NCBI GenBank assembly: GCA_012932295.1
Contig: JAAONU010000018.1
Coordinates: 614,206 to 678,205 of the forward strand
DNA length: 64,000 nt
DNA from: Cyclina sinensis
Taxonomy: Eukaryota; Mollusca; Bivalvia; Venerida; Veneridae
Reading direction: 5' to 3'
Below are positions 1 through 10,500 of this stretch, one piece after another. The notes under the pieces are model-generated. The model ran no database searches, was not told the DNA's origin, and was given only the letters and a program-made list of their open reading frames with translations. The stretch's first letter is position 1, and each line of letters starts with the position of its first letter. Position numbers and translations under genes: made by a program.

Positions 1-957
1 GATAAATGTATATGAGTATCAGCAACTGACGATTAACACGTTTACTAGTACCAGCAACTGTCGATTAACTTGTATACGAATATCAGTAACTGTCGATTTA
101 CACGTATACGAGTATCATCAACTGTCGATTTACACGTATACGAGTATCAGCAACTGTCGGGATTAATGTATATGAGTTTTATCAACTGTCGATTTACACG
201 TTTACTAGTACCAGCAACTGTCGATAAACACGTATACGAGTATCAGCAACTGTCGGGATTAATGTAAATCAGTATCATTAACTGTCGATTTACACGTTAA
301 CGAGAATCAGCATCTGTCGCCTTTTACGTAAACAAGTATCAGCAACTGCCGAGATGCACGTAAACGAATATCAGGAACTGTCGATTAACACGTATACGAG
401 TATCAGCAACTGTCGATATAAACGTATACGAATATCAGGAACTGTCGATTTACACGTATACGAATATCAGCAACTGTCGATTTACACGTATACAAGTATC
501 AGCAACTGTCGATTTACACGTATACGAGTATCAGCAACTGTCGATTTACACGTATACGAGTATCAGCAACTGTCGATATTAACGTATACGAATATCAGGA
601 ACTGTCGATTTACACGTATACGAGTATCAGCAACTGGCGATTTACACGTATACAAGTATCAGCAACTGTCGATATAAACGTATACGAATATCAGCAACTG
701 TCCATTTACATGTATACGAATATCAGTAACTGTCGATTTACACATATACGAGTATCAGCAACTGTCGATTTACACGTTTACGAATATCAGCAACTGTCAA
801 TTTACACGTTTACGAATATCAGCAACTGTCGATTTACACGTTTATGAGTATCAGCAACTGTCGATTTGCACGTATACGAGTATCAGCAACTGTCGATTTA
901 TAGGTATAATAGTATTGTTATCTGTCGAGATTCACGTATATAATATTATCAGCAACT
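1..957. repeat. 32-bp minisatellite array, about 29 copies
   Basis: The stretch is a head-to-tail array of a 32-bp unit that can be written cgatttacacgtatacgag followed by tatcagcaactgt. Copies differ by a few substitutions, such as gtttacgaatatcagg or ataaacg variants. The array probably starts before the window and ends near 957, where the pattern breaks after tatcagcaactga. Because 32 is not a multiple of 3, the three frames are shared cyclically and any open frame repeats every 96 bp. That explains the apparent open frames at 70-267 and 354-677, which are not genes. Confidence 0.97.
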
Positions 958-1995
958 GATACATTCTCATGACTTAGTTGTTACATGGCAACATGTTTGT
1001 CCTTTCCTGATATGCAATTTTCTTAAGTTGATCAAACCTTTCTTTAGTTCACATTTATTTTTCTAAAAGTTTCCTTTCATTCGTACCTAACTCATCTGAA
1101 CTTAGCCTTCTTTTATAAAACGCGTGTTATTTTAATGAAAGAGGTTCATGTCACAGAACTGTGTTTCACTTGCTCTAAGCAGTTCACTTGATGATTGATA
1201 ACTTAGTCTTTTCTGACTGACATTAAAGACCCTTCAGTGGGGATTATATAATTGGAAGAATTATATCTAGCATAATAACTGGCCTCGAGAGGCTACAATC
1301 CGCAGACACAAGAATAGAGATTTTGTTGAAAAAAATGTACTCAGCAAATTTCTCTGGTCATTTTTTAGATATAAACATTAACTGTTTTGCATCTATTTCA
1401 AGCACTCCTTTTTCCTTAACCTGTTATTTTACCAAAATTTATAATAAAAAAAATAACAACAAAAGAAACATACAAGACCGTGTACGAGGTTTTTATGTAC
1501 ACGTTGAATAACCAACCATCTAGGTTATTGCCCAAAACACCCAGTTCCGCCAAAATACTACCATGGCATACTACACCTTGAGTAACCACTGTAGAAACAT
1601 ATTATTTCACTTTATTTTGTCATGAACGTCGGAATATTTTGAAAATCCAGACATACTTAAGTAATTTTCAAAAGGTTACGCTCTCTGTCATGTAGTGTTT
1701 TGCACTTATGTATTTTACTGTGTGAAACTGGAATAACGCAATGTCTGAAATCTAACGTTGTCGTTACCAAAGAAACTCGTAGATCTAACAGTAAACAAAA
1801 GAAAATATGCCCTACATTAATCTATTCTTCCCATTTATATAGTCTTCAAATAAGAATTGTTAATTTAAATAATGTTGAATATTATCAATATGCTGTGCGT
1901 ATTGCATAACCGCAGGTTTAATGATTCGCGAAAAGATGTAAAATAAATGACTCTTTGGTTCTTATCCTTTATACTACCAGAACAAACGTCCGGGG
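958..1995. other. AT-rich intergenic stretch, nothing recognised
   Basis: No long open frame, repeat or RNA gene stands out. Short open frames at 1323-1511 and 1700-1909 have no recognisable domain and low-complexity composition. Confidence 0.6.
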
Positions 1996-2130
1996 AACAC
2001 TGGCTGCCGGTAGAGACCGGAATATCTGGCTCGAGGATAACTGTTTACAATGGTAACGAGGCTCTGCCGAGTTACCGTCACACAGTTACCTGATAGGCAG
2101 ATATTCCCGTCTGTAACGACAGCCAGTGTT
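1996..2130. repeat. 135-bp hairpin (foldback) element
   Basis: The ends are perfect inverted repeats, aacactggctg at 1996-2006 and cagccagtgtt at 2120-2130. Similarity continues inward through ggaatatctg-type and ggtaactgt-type stretches on both arms. The centre holds a second palindrome, ggtaacgaggctctgccgag followed by ttacc. The whole segment could fold into one long imperfect hairpin. A small foldback MITE is the likeliest reading. No open frame or transcription signal is visible. Confidence 0.8.
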
Positions 2131-2467
2131 TGAATTTTTTTCTTGCATATTACATGTAAATCATATTTCTAATGGAAATTACAAAAATCCTTTTATTTAG
2201 CTCTTTTTTCCTTATAGTAGCGTATAAATTTACAACTTCAATCATAACGGCGAATTGACGTCATCCTAAACAAGCAATTCATTCATAAAATGCGCTGAAA
2301 TGACGTCATTTTAAATCACACGACTTGTCTTACATGGAAGTGTAAGATGAGTAGAAAATCCTGTCAGATATGCAAGAAAGTTGTTGCTTCGTCCGTCCAT
2401 ATGTCTGGCCATCGATCCGTCCGTACGACCGTCACTCATTCCTGTTCGGGCTATTTCCCAGTAACGA
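2131..2467. other. Intergenic, nothing recognised
   Basis: AT-rich spacer between the hairpin element and the SINE target duplication. It contains two tgacgtcat-like palindromes (near 2258 and 2302) that resemble CRE half-sites, but nothing shows they are used. Confidence 0.5.
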
Positions 2468-2778
2468 CTGGTTGGACTTGTTTGTTTTGGGGTTTAACGC
2501 CGATTTCAACATATGTTATATCTCGGCGGTCAGTCCACCTAACCGGTTTTCCTGGATAACTAACCAGTAATTGCCAATTTCTCCGCATGTGACTGACTAC
2601 TGTTCCCACATGATCTACTCTGAATCAGAGGTGAGAGACAAATGAACATAAGACACAATGTCTGAGAACAATTGTCACGGAGAAATTTTGTCCTGCCCAG
2701 GGGTCGAACCAACGACTGATGGATTACTAATCCAGTGCTGTACCTATTGAGCTAAGCGGGCGGGCCCTGGTTGGACTT
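2468..2778 (-). mobile_element. tRNA-headed SINE with perfect 12-bp target duplication
   Basis: The element lies on the minus strand at 2480-2766, between two identical copies of ctggttggactt (2468-2479 and 2767-2778). The minus-strand 5' end resembles a tRNA. A box A-like gcttagctcaatagg lies near 2746-2760, an anticodon-like loop ttagtaa follows, and a box B tggttcgaccc sits at 2701-2711. The T arm and acceptor stem do not pair properly, so this is a tRNA-derived head and not a working tRNA gene. The body continues to a CAAA-rich tail at 2480-2492. The body resembles SINEs I know from bivalves, which is from memory. The intact duplication suggests a fairly recent insertion. A LINE must have supplied the enzymes. 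Confidence 0.88.
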
Positions 2779-3274
2779 TAATGCAACTTGATCTTTATAG
2801 GAAGCCGCTGGACTAAGAGAGTATGTTCTGGTTGTTTTTCACAGAGTTATGGGCCCTTTGATTTGTTACCTAATTATAGTATACTATCGCACTGTTCAGT
2901 TCTGGACTATTTCATAGCGACGGCTTGTGGAATTAAATAAAGGGTAAATTTGAGCATCTAAAGGCACACGCTATTTAGCTTCAACACTTTAAGAAGAAGC
3001 GCCTATTACTAGCATGGTGAGGACTTGATACTTTTTACTCAGTACCAGGAGGAGACGCATATATTACCGGCATGATCTGAGGAATTGTTTATATATATAT
3101 ATATAATAAGCTTTCGTGTCTATGTCTATTAATCTAAGCAAGATATTATACAAGGTTGGACTTTTTTAAAGAATTTGTTGTATGTTATTTTTAAGCGATA
3201 CTTTAAATACTTATAATGAAACTTTTCTGAACATATCAACTGAGAAAAGATTGAACACATTCAGATTTCATACT
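2779..3274. other. Spacer downstream of the receptor gene
   Basis: No gene is visible. A short (TA)n run lies at about 3091-3106. Confidence 0.5.
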
Positions 3275-3280
3275 TTTATT
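3275..3280 (-). terminator. Candidate polyadenylation signal for the receptor gene
   Basis: The plus strand reads tttatt here, giving AATAAA on the minus strand about 310 bases past the receptor stop codon. That spacing suits a 3' UTR. The hexamer is common in AT-rich DNA, so use is unproven. Confidence 0.4.
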
Positions 3281-3590
3281 TCATATAATGCTATCAAGTC
3301 TTTCCAGGTCCATATAAATCTAACAACAAAATAGAATACAGAAAGAATAACAATGTATCATTTACATTAGAACAATACTGTAAACTTCTTTGTTGTTTTA
3401 AGTCACTTGTAGACTTTATAAATATATAAATATACATATTTTACATTTACTAAAGGAGACAAAGAAAAAACATTCATAATTCATAACGTTTTTTTTTCTA
3501 ACGCTAGTTTATGTAGCACCAAACATATTCTCGGCAAGTTTGTGTCATGTATTAAACGATTTGGCTCGAGAATTATCACATTCTTTCATC

Positions 3591-4997
3591 TCACACATAG
3601 CTTACATTATTGTTCGAACAAGTCCGCCTATTCTCAAAAATGTCTCCTTTTATTGTAATCAAGTCATGGGGGTGTATATATTGATTGTATAAAATGTTTT
3701 CTAAGACACGAGCACTTTTTCTTTCATCACAAAACCACATTTTTGTCATTCGCCTGAAATCTTTACTCCCAATTCCATATAAAAAAGGATTCAGTGATGA
3801 ACTAAGCGCCAGCACCCAGTACGACATTTGAATTAACCACATTGGCACTTTACTAGGACAAAATGCGTACAATATATCACATAAAATCGACGGGGTCCAA
3901 CAAATCACAAAGGTTATGACCAATAAAGCTAGCGACAAAAGTGCCTTGTTATCTTGTCGAAGCAAAAAATCTCTAACCATGTCATCATGTTTCTTGGTCT
4001 TTGAAATACTCGCACTTATAGTTGGTCTTGAAGTAGAATATTTTCGCTGTACTGACGCCATGAGCTGCGAATATTCATATGAGAAACGGCGGATTGTCGA
4101 GTTTCTCTGCGTTGCGAACATTCTCGCTGTCACTAAAGACAATCCACTTTTATCACCACTGAGACGCATCAAGGCAGCCATTGTTAAATTATTATTTCTC
4201 CGAGATTCCCTACGCATGTTCATCGTTGAAATAATTTCACTTTTATCGTCTGATAAGTTGTTATTATCTGAATCAGAAGAGGTCTTACGGCCATAAACCA
4301 CGTGACCTTCTGACGTGCTCAAAGAACGACGAATCTTTTTGCTGTTCCTTCTTCTAGCAAGTTTGATATAAATTCCCATATTCAACGAAATGAGCAAAAT
4401 AAGAGGGATGAAAAATTCTATCACAGAAGCTGACAACGTGAATCCCGGGTTATATTCGTACGGGACACGACAATACTTATGAGGTTTACCCGTCGTCACA
4501 TGTAGAAGGTTCCAACCGACTATAGATGGAATGTGTATAATAAAACTAAGTAACCAGACAACTCCAGCTAGTGATAACGCCATAGTTTTACTTCGACGAA
4601 TTCGGTAGGAGAATGGAAAGTTTACTGACCACCATCTGTCCGCCGTTATTAAAATAATACTCAAAATTGTCACATAATACAGCGAATATCTTATTGTCAA
4701 AAAATATGTGCACACTGTATCACTAAAAATCCACTTCTCCCCGAGAGTTTCTAAAATTGAAAAGGGTAAAGTCAATCCTATTAAAAAGTTTGCAACCGCC
4801 AAGCTCATAATGTAAGTATTCCTACATTTTCGTAACTTCACTTTGATGGCAAACATTATTATTACTGCGCCATTTGCTGTGACCGTCAAGACAAATATCA
4901 GAACAAATGGTATTGCACTCAGCCACAATGTCCAAAAATCAGCGTTCGTGAACAAACCATCATCTACAGCAGCCGAGAAACAAGTTTCATTATCCAT
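3591..4997 (-). CDS. Rhodopsin-like (family A) GPCR, histamine H3/H4- or muscarinic-like
   Basis: A 468-residue intronless receptor for the plasma membrane. Seven helices fall at about 24-50, 60-83, 95-117, 139-160, 187-213, 350-376 and 388-408. Family marks are N42 (1.50), the Cys pair C96 and C176 between helix 3 and loop 2, DRW at 120-122 in place of DRY, CWTP at 366-369, and NPFLY at 403-407. Helix 5 (SVIEFFIPLI) and helix 7 (YWVLALSSSLNPFLY) resemble histamine H3/H4 receptors. Loop 3 is long, about 135 residues, basic and Ser/Thr-rich, as in amine receptors. N3-E-T is a possible glycosylation site. Two key residues are odd. Position 3.32, normally Asp in amine receptors, is R103. Position 2.50, normally Asp, is N70. 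An orphan ligand is therefore likely. The start ATG has a good Kozak context (A at -3, G at +4), and codons are open from end to end, so the gene looks functional. Confidence 0.93.
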   Translation of the reverse strand: MDNETCFSAAVDDGLFTNADFWTLWLSAIPFVLIFVLTVTANGAVIIMFAIKVKLRKCRNTYIMSLAVANFLIGLTLPFSILETLGEKWIFSDTVCTYFLTIRYSLYYVTILSIILITADRWWSVNFPFSYRIRRSKTMALSLAGVVWLLSFIIHIPSIVGWNLLHVTTGKPHKYCRVPYEYNPGFTLSASVIEFFIPLILLISLNMGIYIKLARRRNSKKIRRSLSTSEGHVVYGRKTSSDSDNNNLSDDKSEIISTMNMRRESRRNNNLTMAALMRLSGDKSGLSLVTARMFATQRNSTIRRFSYEYSQLMASVQRKYSTSRPTISASISKTKKHDDMVRDFLLRQDNKALLSLALLVITFVICWTPSILCDILYAFCPSKVPMWLIQMSYWVLALSSSLNPFLYGIGSKDFRRMTKMWFCDERKSARVLENILYNQYIHPHDLITIKGDIFENRRTCSNNNVSYV

Positions 4998-5989
4998 GGT
5001 TGAAAGAAATTCACAAGAAATCTAACATAAACGTGTTTCTGTCATTTTTAAGTCAACAATCACCACTGATCCTGTACCGCTTTTATTATTATCTAGTATT
5101 ATTAAAGTTCTTTTATATCGTTGTTTGTCGTAGACGAATTTCGCCTTCCTCTTTATTCAAAGCACACCCAGCGAATATATGCCTTCTTTTTATGTGTATG
5201 CACGGTCTAAAGTTTATTTTCCGCCCAATGATCCAAAAAGTATCACCAAAGGAAATATCCCATAAATAGCCACTCCTTTGATGAGAAGTTGTATCGAGCG
5301 TCTGAGCGATCCAAAGTTTCAACAAGCATTGTCTCACTGCCAGAAAGTGGCTGCAAGTCGTCTACTCGGCAATAATTTTCCAATAATTACGCCTGTACGA
5401 TTGAAAGATTGTGACTCCAATAGGCTTGTTTGAATCAATAATGCCTTTTGCAGAAGTGATAGTAACACCAAACGTAGATAACTAGATAGGCAGTAGGTCG
5501 GGTTATATATCTAAGTTTTGACCCGTATGTATTTTATCCCACAGGTTTAACCTACTCACTCGCCTTTTTATCCCTAATCAATTTTAGTTCAAAACACAAT
5601 ATATGTTACTTTTATGCCCCACGAGAGTTAATAAACGTTAACCGAATATTTCTGTCTAACCAATGTTGTTTTTTCTTTCCAATATAATTCATATTACACT
5701 TTTTCTTATAAGTTTGTGTTAACTCGAAAGAAAACTCAATTTCAATATAGATGTAGTAATGTACTAATAAGTAAAAATGTATTCTTCGTATTTGAGTTTT
5801 GTAGAGGCTCTGACTAAGAAAAGCAAACATTTAGTTTTGATACAGTTCTAGTGACAACATCAGTTTGTCTCAGTGCAGAAAAAAAAACTGAGGCACTTTA
5901 TCAAGAGTTTTACCTTTACGGAAGACAAATATACTGTAAACAGAGTCCCGTTACCGCTATAAAATAGGTAACGTCATAACTATTTATTT
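4998..5989. other. Upstream region of the receptor gene, no clear promoter
   Basis: This is the 5' side of the minus-strand receptor. A TATATAA-like string on the minus strand lies near 5503-5511, about 510 bases before the ATG. It is a weak TATA candidate only. Short open frames at 5000-5269, 5113-5337 and 5612-5830 show no domain. Confidence 0.3.
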
Positions 5990-6294
5990 CATATATTATC
6001 AACGCTCTCTCTCTCTCTCTCTGTGAGCTTATTTATCGTCGGTACCGGTTGCTCATATGACCGACGCCCCCTGAAGAGATTAGTTATTTTATGTTGTGGG
6101 CGATAGTGCAAGATGCAGAAAGAATCCCATTCCAGAGACACCTCTGGTTCTTTTGCATGCTCAGTGTATAGCATTGGTAAATGGGACCTTGGTATAACGT
6201 CTCATCCGGAAGACAATTAGTTACATATTAGTGGAGGTGCGGATGATCGAACTTATGACCCTACAGTATCAGTCCAACGCGTTTCCACTGGCCC
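5990..6294 (-). mobile_element. tRNA-headed SINE, family 1, copy 1
   Basis: Read on the minus strand, the head starts near 6294 with gggccagtggaaacgcgttg, a box A-like block. A box B-like stretch aagttcgatc follows at 6246-6255. The body then matches, in opposite orientation, the copy at 28040-28258. Shared strings include gcatgcaaaagaaccagagg and the cgtcggtca / accgacga segments. A (CT)n run at 6005-6023 lies near its 3' end. No protein is encoded; the open frame at 5989-6174 is a reading of the repeat. Confidence 0.75.
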
Positions 6295-7738
6295 GTTCAA
6301 ATCTACACTCATTCATATCTAACAACAGACTAAGGGAAACTACTCTTGTTATCTACTTCTGACGGCATATTTATCTGGTAACTGTGTTCTCCCACTGATG
6401 TCTTTTGCAGTAATATCTGACTGTTATGTACAATTTGTGATCTTGGGAAGAAAGCGATTTATGGTTGATGAATACTTTCTTAATGTCTATATCCCCTACT
6501 GTGTAAGGAAAATAATATAAACATATAGGCAATTATTTTTCATTTAATGGCAAATAACCCAATTAAATACATGTTTAGTATATTATACAGTTATTGTATG
6601 ATGATGCGGTAAATATTCTAGTTCAAAGACCTGCCAAAGGTGATATTTACCGAGGCCGAATGCAGCTTCAAGGACGTTTTCGATAAAGGTAACCTCAAGT
6701 GAACAATCGGCATTCACAATAAAATTCCAACCTTTCTCGTGAAAGGTTTCAGGCGTAAATCACCTGTATATATGTATATCTTAAACAACTGTTATTATAG
6801 GATTGTATTTCATTGATGATACTAGTTGATAGGAATAGCTAGAACAAGATATGTTGGTAAAGAGATTAAAAAGCAACATTGTTAAAATACATGAAACCTT
6901 GAGTCAAATGTTCTTTTTACTTTATTCCATAAGTTGCTTTTTAACTTAGTGAAGAAGTAAAACATTTAATATCTATCCCGATATCATCATTTTGGAACAA
7001 ACAGGGTCGTTATATATATTGCGACTAATTAAAAGGTTTCTGTACAATACATACATATACATCTTATAATTGTTATCTTTGGATGACTATGTACAAAGCT
7101 TTGATGTGTGATAAACGATGTGCATAGAAGAGACTTGGATATTCTTTTTATCTTAAATGATATTGAAAATAATGTCTTCAACAACAAGAATTTTCGACAT
7201 TTTAAAATATGTGTTTTCCTGAGTAAATTATACTGTTTGAAATATTGCTACGTTTTAGTATGCATTTTTTGACCTAGTAATTTCTTCACAATAAACCTTG
7301 ATTAAACCATCATGTGATTGCAGGCAATTATGTGAGCTTGAACTGGTGTTTAAATTCAAGGGTTCAATTCAAAATTACTAACCAACATGCACTTCCGCCT
7401 GCTTAAAAAGACTGAACCACACATGATGTCCGATCTATTTGACTGTATCTATCGTAGCTACCGGTTTCCAGTATGATCGACATACCAAGAAACGTGTTTC
7501 GTTTAGAAGAATGGTCACCATACTTACTTATCTTCTAAAATTGCCATTAGGTTAACCACTACGTCCTCGTATAGCATAGGCCAATCTACCGCCAAGTCGT
7601 CGTCATTATAGTTTTGCCGTGACCAATTATGTCTTTCCACATGCATACATCGACGATGGCAGTAAGCAATAGTCACTGTCTTGGCACATTTTACACACAA
7701 AATCGAACGCAATGACAAGGAATAGCAATGAATCCATT
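6295..7738. other. Intergenic, one small hairpin
   Basis: No gene is recognised. Around 6608-6650 the strings cggtaaatat and atatttaccg form a hairpin about 43 bases across. The rest is AT-rich with no long frame. Confidence 0.5.
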
Positions 7739-7995
7739 TAAAAGACCGAGGAGTAGTGGTTGAGGGGTTAGAGCCGTAAGTTACTGGTTCGAATCCCACC
7801 AGGGGTGAGAGTCTCCAGAGACATTCCACATACCTCACGTTCGGCGTGAGTACTGGTTTGAACCCAGGAAGCAGTCATCGAGAGAGATTAACATAAGTTG
7901 CAAGAACTTGCTTCCAGTCATCGAGAAAGATTAATATAAGTTGCAAGAACTTACTTCCAAATCGATGTAAAATAAATAAGTTTAAACTAAAAGAC
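7739..7995 (+). mobile_element. tRNA-headed SINE with 8-bp target duplication and a duplicated tail block
   Basis: A tRNA-like head begins near 7747, with a box A-like tagtggttga at 7754-7763 and a perfect box B ggttcgaatcc at 7786-7796. The 3' part holds two copies of a block of about 43 bp (near 7871-7956, containing taagttgcaagaactt), then an A-rich tail aaaataaata. The octamer taaaagac flanks the element at 7739-7746 and 7988-7995, a plausible target duplication. The minus open frame at 7524-7838 is a reading across the head and means nothing. Confidence 0.8.
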
Positions 7996-8319
7996 GGTGT
8001 CCCCCTTTTTTCTAGATCACATATAATTATGTCGTATTTGCCAGTAAGTTTTGATTGGATGTTTAATCATTTACTCGATCAGAATTAGTTCTCCTACTAT
8101 ATAAAGGTTTTCGTCTAATGACTGCGATAGCTGAGTCTTGAATTTGATTTAAATGTTCGAATTTGATTTAAATGTTCTGTTCGTAAAGTATGTTTTAAGT
8201 TCTCCCGGCGCTGTACAATAGTGAGAGCGAATAAAAAAATGAGAATTTAGCTAAGTTTATTAGAAAAACGCCCGAGGACTAAACTCCAACAAATCATCGT
8301 CTTTTTATACAGGTTTAAC
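7996..8319. other. Intergenic, nothing recognised
   Basis: AT-rich spacer. A short direct duplication, gaatttgatttaaatgttc, occurs twice near 8139-8175. Confidence 0.4.
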
Positions 8320-9790
8320 AGGAGAGACATGATGGCCCAGAATGACAGTTAGTGTTCACAAGGCTCTCCAATTATCTGAGTTGATGACTTAGTTCTTTTT
8401 GCCGTACGACGAAGAAGTTTCGAACTTGTTGTAGAGAACATTCTCATGAATATTCAGATGAAGACTAGCCTAAAAATGTGACCGCAAGAGAGTTCCACTT
8501 ATCGGAGCAAGTGACCTAGTTCTTGAACTTACTTGATCCATTTTCAGACTTGGCCTAGAGATCATCAAAACAAAGTGACCCCAGGGTGTACACACAGTTT
8601 TCCGATTATTACAAGCTTGTGATCTAGTATTTTATCAAACCGCACCCAGCCTTCGATTCGTCCAAGATGTTATCAAGACAAACACTATCACTAAATTCCA
8701 CGAAGACTGGGCCAACTGTGTTTCAAAGATTTCCATTATCTGAGTTGACGACATAGTTTTTAACCACAAGTGGCCCAGTTTTGAACTTAACTGAGCGATA
8801 ATCATGACAAACATTCGAAATAACATTTATAAAGAACTGAGTAAAAGGGGGCATCAAGTGTTTCTCTGATTTGGGTTTGTGCCATAGTTTTTTAAACCTA
8901 CATAAACCAGTTGATAGCACGTCAAAGAAGTTAAAAGAACAATCTGTGCAAGATTCACGCAAACTGGGCCAAACATCTAATCTCTGGCGTGTTCACAAGG
9001 GTCTTTACTAATTTAAGTAATTCACTTGATCACCTTGTTTCAGATTTTCCGAGAGATCATAAAATAAACATTTTGAATATGTTTCATGCAGATTAGGGCA
9101 AAAACACACAAGATTTTCACTGACATTTTTTTTAATTCACTTCACACATTTTCGGTGCCATCTGTGTAATTATAGGGACAAACATACTGACCAAGTATAT
9201 CAGAAGATTAGTTAAAAAGATGACCTCTACAGTATTCACAACGTTTTCCACTGATAGAAGCTGGTGATTTAGTTTTTGACCCAATGTGACCCTGTTTCAA
9301 ACTCAGCTGATTAATTATCAATATTTAGATATAGCAGCTTTCAAGAAAATTAGATAAAACATGGCATTTAAAGTTTTCCTTTGATTTATTGTCTGGTGAC
9401 ATAAGTTTTTTTTAACCAACATGACTTAATTTTGAACTCACCTGAGAGATCATTTGGACATACATATATACCGAATCTTTCATTAAGACTTGGTTCATAA
9501 GCTAAAATGTTGACGACGATGAACGACAAAGGGCGATCACAAAATACTCACTTGCGTTCATAAACGACAAAGGGCGATCACAAAATACTCACTTGCGTTC
9601 ATAAACGACAAAGGGCGATCACAAAATACTCACTTGCGTTCATAAACGACAAAGGGCGATCACAAAATACTCACTTGCTGTTCATAAACGACAAAGGGCG
9701 ATCACAAAATACTCACTTGCGTTCATAAACGACAAAGGGCGATCACAAATGCTCGCTTGCGTTCAGGGTATTCAGGTAAGCTGTTGTGAT
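8320..9790 (+). mobile_element. Decayed tandem-core element (pearl/HINE-like)
   Basis: From about 8320 to 9500 a degenerate unit of roughly 120-135 bp repeats around phrases like gacctagtttttgaccc, gatcatcaagacaaacatt and gttcacaag. The same phrases build the fresher array at 15573-16853. The 3' end is the 41-bp array at 9523-9766, followed by a degenerate hairpin (gctcgcttg ... caggtaagc, about 9750-9782). I infer a non-autonomous rolling-circle-type element from the architecture. No protein is encoded. Confidence 0.6.
9523..9766. repeat. 41-bp minisatellite, 6 copies
   Basis: The unit acgacaaagggcgatcacaa followed by aatactcacttgcgttcataa starts at 9523, 9564, 9605, 9646, 9688 and 9729. 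Spacing is 41 bp throughout except one 42-bp step. The copies are almost identical, so the amplification is recent relative to the decayed core to its left. The unit resembles the end of tandem-core elements, where a cgatcacaa string runs into a ctcac hairpin (compare 16811-16851). Confidence 0.95.
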
Positions 9791-10159
9791 CTAATAAAAA
9801 GGGAAACGAACTTGCTGCCTTTATCTAAATGTGGGTTTTCTTTATTTAATAAGTTTAAGTTGTCTCACCTGTTAGAAGCAAAATTTACCTTGGACATCGG
9901 TTTTTGTTTCCAGAAGAACACATATTTGCTCTTTAATAATTATTCCCGGCAATCAAAACAATTTGTAACTAGCATTCGAAAGAACTTTTGAAAAAAGGAT
10001 ATCGTAGGAAACGACGGATGCTCCTCAAACGAACAGAATAGAGTAAACAAAATGAGGAAGGTGTGGAGAGGAGCTGTTTTGAGTTTCATGATGAAGAAGT
10101 CTGGATGCGAAATATTATGAAACTATGGTTGAAAATTAATGAAAGTAATTGGAGGTGTG
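9791..10159. other. Intergenic, nothing recognised
   Basis: No repeat or gene recognised. The 80-residue open frame at 9749-9991 starts inside the minisatellite and has no domain. Confidence 0.4.
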
Positions 10160-10500
10160 TGCCTCAGAGGTTGCTGAGAAATATTCCGGACAAAAATCAT
10201 AATTAAAAAATAAAATGAAAGAACATACTACTAATATGCATGGTAATAAAGCTTCTTATAAAGTTTCAATAAATTCTAGTCAATGATTACTGAGAAATAG
10301 TCCGGACAAACTTGATAGCTGAAAATGCCTGAAAGAGGCATAACTTTGTGAAAAATCATTGAACCAAAACATGCTGCTAATATGAACAGCTCATTTTGGT
10401 AGTAAAGCTTCTTACGAAGTTTCCATAAATACAGCCAGTGATTGTTGAGAAATAGTCCGGACAAAATTTCGGGATCGACGAAGCGGCGACTTTATGCATC
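10160..10500. repeat. Tandem repeat with ttgagaaatagtccggacaa core, 3 copies
   Basis: The phrase gagaaat(a/t)(t/g)tccggacaaa recurs near 10174, 10286 and 10448, with related sequence between (gctgctaatatg, taaagcttcttacgaagttt). The period is irregular, about 110-160 bp. It looks like another tandem-core repeat. The minus open frames here are readings of the repeat. Confidence 0.7.

Noticed and set aside
354..677. 107-residue open frame with repeated YEYQQLS
   Set aside because: It is the 32-bp minisatellite read through; the peptide repeats exactly as the DNA does.
2694..2766. tRNA-Thr (AGU) gene on the minus strand
   Set aside because: Box A and B are present but the T and acceptor stems do not pair, and a SINE body with target duplications follows.
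3916..4296. 126-residue plus-strand open frame
   Set aside because: It is the antisense reading of the receptor's third intracellular loop and neighbouring helices; the minus frame has clear GPCR motifs.
7524..7838. 104-residue minus frame
   Set aside because: It runs across the head of a plus-strand SINE and has no domain.
9523..9766. CRISPR-like array
   Set aside because: The 41-bp units are contiguous with no unique spacers, and the host context is eukaryotic.
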